Source: Legionellales bacterium UBA2469
GTDB taxonomy: Bacteria; Pseudomonadota; Gammaproteobacteria; Legionellales; Legionellaceae
DNA length: 8,711 nt
NCBI GenBank assembly: GCA_002342175.1
Contig: DDPL01000034.1
Location: 44,667 to 53,377 of the forward strand
Direction: 5' to 3'
The notes under the pieces are model-generated. The model had not been told where the DNA came from. It did not search any database and saw only the letters and a list, made by a program, of their open reading frames with translations. The translations under genes and the position numbers were made by a program. Shown here one piece after another: positions 6,524 to 8,711 of this stretch; position 1 is the stretch's first letter; every line of letters starts with the position of its first letter.

Positions 6524-6559
6524 AAAAAATAAGAGGCCATTCGGATAAAATGACCTCCT
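6524..6559 (-). terminator. Rho-independent terminator of phoH
   Basis: On the minus strand, six bases after the phoH stop, GAGGTCATT and AATGGCCTC form a nine-pair stem (one G-U wobble, and further weak pairs at the base) around a seven-base loop. It is followed by TTATTTTTT. This is a standard intrinsic terminator. It separates phoH transcription from the DUF4143 gene downstream. Confidence 0.8.
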
Positions 6560-6564
6560 GTATG

Positions 6565-8238
6565 TTACATTTGTTGCGCGGCGTATTGAGCCAGTCTTGA
6601 ACGCTCTCCACGAGACAAAGTCATGTGAGCACTATGATCCCATTGTCTCATTTTATGAACGGCATAGGTTAATCCAGAGTTTGTTTCGGATAAATAAGGC
6701 GTATCGATTTGTTTGATATCGCCTAAACAAATGATTTTACTACCGGGACCCGCACGCGTAATCAAAGTCTTAATTTGTTTAGAAGTTAAGTTTTGTGCTT
6801 CGTCGATAATAATGAATCGTTTTAAGAAAGTTCGACCACGCATAAAATTTAAAGAACGAATCTTGATTTTATTACGAAGTAAATCTTCAGTTGCAAAACG
6901 TCCAAAATTGCCACCGTCTTGACAACTATGTAAGACTTCAAGATTATCCATTAATGCACCCATCCAAGGCGTCATTTTTTCTTCTTCAGTGCCTGGCAAG
7001 AAACCAATGTCCTCGCCCACGCTGACCGTTGCACGCGTCATGATTATTTCGGTGTAACGGCGATCGTCTAATACCTGAGTCAAACCGGCAGCAAGCGCCA
7101 TCAAAGTTTTACCTGTACCTGCCGTGCCAGTGAGCGTGACAAAGTCAATCTCAGGATCAGTGAGCAAGTTCATTGCAAAATTTTGTTCACGGTTGCGCGT
7201 GGTGACTCCCCACACTGCATTTTTGAGATGCGTGAAATCTTTCAGCGTTTTCAGCACAACGGTTTTACCTCGGATCTCGGTGACACGCGCGTACAAGCTG
7301 GGTTCACCAGGAGATTCGAAATACACAAACTGGTTGATGTGCAATTCAGGAACGATAGGGCCGCTCAAACGGTAAAAGGTTTGGCTTCCACTTTGCCAAC
7401 TTTCTACCGACTTAGCGTGTTTGATCCAAAAATCGTGCGGCAGCGCCAATGCACCCGAATAAAGCAAGTCGCCGTCTTCCAACGTTTTGTCGTTTTGGTA
7501 GTCCTCTGCCAATAGACCGAGTGCGCGCGCTTTAACGCGCATATTGATGTCTTTGGAGACCAACACTACAGGGCGCGGTGCATATTGCACGCGCAAGGCT
7601 TCGACCACGCCCAAAATTTGGTTGTCTGCTTTGCCTTGGGGCAGGCTAGGAGGAAGCGTGAAATTCAGTGGCTGGGTTTGGAAAAACAAACGGCCACCGA
7701 CTTCACGGTGGCCCGTGCCACTGAGCAAGATGCCGGTGGTGATGTCTGGTTCTTGGTGGTGCGCGACCAAGGCATCGAGTGAGCGGCTAGTTTGGCGCGC
7801 ATTGCGCGCAACTTCGGTCATGCCTTTTTTGTTACTGTCTAACTCTTCCAGCACGATCATGGGCAAGAAGACATCGTGCTCTTCAAAACGGTAGAGGCAC
7901 ATGGGGTCGTGCATCAACACATTGGTATCGAGAACGAACAACTTAGTAGGCCCTGTACTTTTTGCTTTTTTGGGTTTTGTTGCTACGCGCGCTGTTGGAG
8001 CTGTTTTGCGCAAGGAGGTTTGTGCATTGCCTTGCAATATCTCAGGCGCCATCAATTCTTGAACTAATTCGCCGCCACCTGAACGATCAAAGCCTTCCAC
8101 CGAGGGGCTATGGACGTGTCTTTCGATTAACTCTTCTTGTTCACTGGGGCGACGTGCTTGTCGGGTTTTGGCAGGGGCATCAAATGCTTCGGTATTGAGG
8201 AGGGCGGCGCGTTTGGAGGGTGCTGGTGGCAAGGGCAT
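6565..8238 (-). CDS. PIN domain / PhoH-family ATPase, mosaic gene
   Basis: This 557-residue protein joins a PIN-type ribonuclease domain to a PhoH ATPase domain, the layout of PhoH2-type proteins reported to couple RNA unwinding with cleavage. Residues 1-97 are a basic, Pro/Ala-rich, probably disordered extension. The PIN domain starts at KLFVLDTNVLMHD (99-111); likely metal ligands are Asp104, Glu132, Asp205 and Asp230. The ATPase has Walker A GTAGTGKT (371-378), Walker B IIIDEAQN with Asp479, and a C-terminal ITRAGPGSKI-to-RGERSRL block. Everything needed for activity appears present. The start at 8238 gives MPLPPAPSKRAALL, which I recall as typical of Burkholderiales PhoH, though no strong Shine-Dalgarno precedes it. 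GC content changes abruptly near 6960 (residue about 426): about 37% on the 3' side and about 51-52% on the 5' side. The gene therefore looks like a recombinant of two phoH alleles from different lineages. It lies downstream of a bcp remnant with its own terminator between them. Confidence 0.92.
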   Translation of the reverse strand: MPLPPAPSKRAALLNTEAFDAPAKTRQARRPSEQEELIERHVHSPSVEGFDRSGGGELVQELMAPEILQGNAQTSLRKTAPTARVATKPKKAKSTGPTKLFVLDTNVLMHDPMCLYRFEEHDVFLPMIVLEELDSNKKGMTEVARNARQTSRSLDALVAHHQEPDITTGILLSGTGHREVGGRLFFQTQPLNFTLPPSLPQGKADNQILGVVEALRVQYAPRPVVLVSKDINMRVKARALGLLAEDYQNDKTLEDGDLLYSGALALPHDFWIKHAKSVESWQSGSQTFYRLSGPIVPELHINQFVYFESPGEPSLYARVTEIRGKTVVLKTLKDFTHLKNAVWGVTTRNREQNFAMNLLTDPEIDFVTLTGTAGTGKTLMALAAGLTQVLDDRRYTEIIMTRATVSVGEDIGFLPGTEEEKMTPWMGALMDNLEVLHSCQDGGNFGRFATEDLLRNKIKIRSLNFMRGRTFLKRFIIIDEAQNLTSKQIKTLITRAGPGSKIICLGDIKQIDTPYLSETNSGLTYAVHKMRQWDHSAHMTLSRGERSRLAQYAAQQM

Positions 8239-8287
8239 GAGTGAATAGACTAGAAAGTTGAAACATGATGCAGACGCACAAGAAGTG

Positions 8288-8318
8288 AAAAAGCCGCCTG
8301 GAGGCCAAGGCGGCTTTT
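8288..8318 (-). terminator. Intrinsic terminator of the peroxiredoxin gene
   Basis: AAAAGCCGCC (8289-8298) and GGCGGCTTTT (8309-8318) form a perfect ten-pair stem with a ten-base loop. On the minus strand the stem runs into TTTTT, so it would end transcription of the bcp-like gene 74 bases after its stop. The plus strand reads GGCGGCTTTTG and could also terminate weakly. It makes bcp and phoH separate transcription units. Confidence 0.75.
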
Positions 8319-8391
8319 GATGAAAGAGGCATTCACAACTTGCAGTGTCATATAAACACTATAACCTATGAATTTGGCTTGTACGCGTCAG

Positions 8392-8711
8392 TTACCCACC
8401 TGATTTCTTAAGGGCTTTCACTGCTTTTAGCACTTCGTCCACGTGGCCTGGCACTTTCAGTCCGCGCCATTCTTGTTTCAACGTGCCATCAGCGCCAACT
8501 AAAAAAGTGCTGCGCTCGATACCTTTGACTTTTTTGCCGTACATGATTTTGTTTTTCACGACACCAAACATGTGGCACATTTTTTCTTCAGTGTCATCCA
8601 TGCTAATAACTTCTACGGGCTTGGTAGCAATTTGATAGATAGAGCCTGTGAATGCAACAAAGACAATTAAAGGAATTAGAGCAATGACGATCGATTTGAG
8701 GATTTCTTTGC
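8392..8711 (-). CDS. bcp: Bcp/PrxQ-type peroxiredoxin C-terminal half, fused to an unrelated membrane segment (partial)
   Basis: The last 68 residues, from DDTEEKMCHMFGVV through GIERSTFLVGADG to VPGHVDEVLKAVKALKK, match the C-terminal half of thiol peroxidases of the Bcp/PrxQ family. Those enzymes reduce hydroperoxides with a thioredoxin-recycled cysteine. The N-terminal half that carries the peroxidatic Cys should lie upstream. Instead the same frame runs on to the window edge without a stop, through 36 residues containing a transmembrane segment (IVIALIPLIVFVAFTGSIY) and then ATKPVEVIS. An ATG at 8601 would give a 69-residue protein with no active site. GC content is about 50% at 8401-8520 and about 37-38% from 8521 to the edge. 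The gene is therefore probably a non-functional remnant joined in frame to another gene at about 8593-8600; the right-hand part is outside the window. The call on the C-terminal homology is firm, that on the fusion less so. Confidence 0.65.
   Translation of the reverse strand, partial: KEILKSIVIALIPLIVFVAFTGSIYQIATKPVEVISMDDTEEKMCHMFGVVKNKIMYGKKVKGIERSTFLVGADGTLKQEWRGLKVPGHVDEVLKAVKALKKSGG

Noticed and set aside
7183..7894. Overlapping plus-strand open frames opposite phoH
   Set aside because: They arise from the higher GC content of this part of phoH. Several overlap each other and none shows a domain.

Overview
The window is from a bacterial chromosome and consists mostly of ordinary housekeeping genes. 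The left 6.9 kb is AT-rich; hand-counted lines give about 37-47% GC. Its GlmU, Maf and GuaC proteins look proteobacterial. I lean towards a low-GC gammaproteobacterium (Legionellales-like), but this comes from remembered protein features and is weak. No rRNA, tRNA, CRISPR array or insertion sequence was seen.

Layout from left to right. (1) 1-1607: an extended -10 promoter and a plus-strand GT22-type (Alg9/PIG-B-like) membrane glycosyltransferase. (2) 1615-4970, minus strand: a compact run guaC - glmU - maf - small membrane-protein gene. The guaC-glmU gap is 22 bases, glmU and maf overlap by ATGA, and the last gene starts 6 bases after maf and is split by an apparent 2-base indel. This run links purine salvage, UDP-GlcNAc synthesis and nucleotide-pool cleaning. 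(3) 5156-6352, minus strand: an AAA_14/DUF4143 ATPase. Its predicted promoter lies inside one of two large palindromes whose centres are 32 bp apart, which looks like an operator array. (4) 6565-8238, minus strand: a PIN-PhoH ATPase followed by a clear intrinsic terminator. (5) 8392 to the right edge, minus strand: the C-terminal half of a Bcp/PrxQ-type peroxiredoxin, with its own terminator.

The most striking signal is a composition break inside the intact phoH frame. The 3' part (6601-6960) is about 37% GC, like the left side of the window. The 5' part (6961-8220) is about 51-52% GC, and its protein, including a long disordered N-terminal extension, resembles Burkholderiales PhoH. The bcp-phoH gene order also resembles that group. 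At the right edge, the peroxiredoxin homology stops abruptly and is joined in frame to an unrelated hydrophobic segment in AT-rich DNA. Together this looks like a foreign piece of about 1.6 kb: its left end is in homologous phoH sequence and its right end is an apparently illegitimate joint in bcp. An assembly chimera is the main competing explanation.

I found no convincing new multi-gene system. The best leads are the recombinant phoH-bcp segment, the phased palindromes before the DUF4143 ATPase gene, and the split gene after maf.
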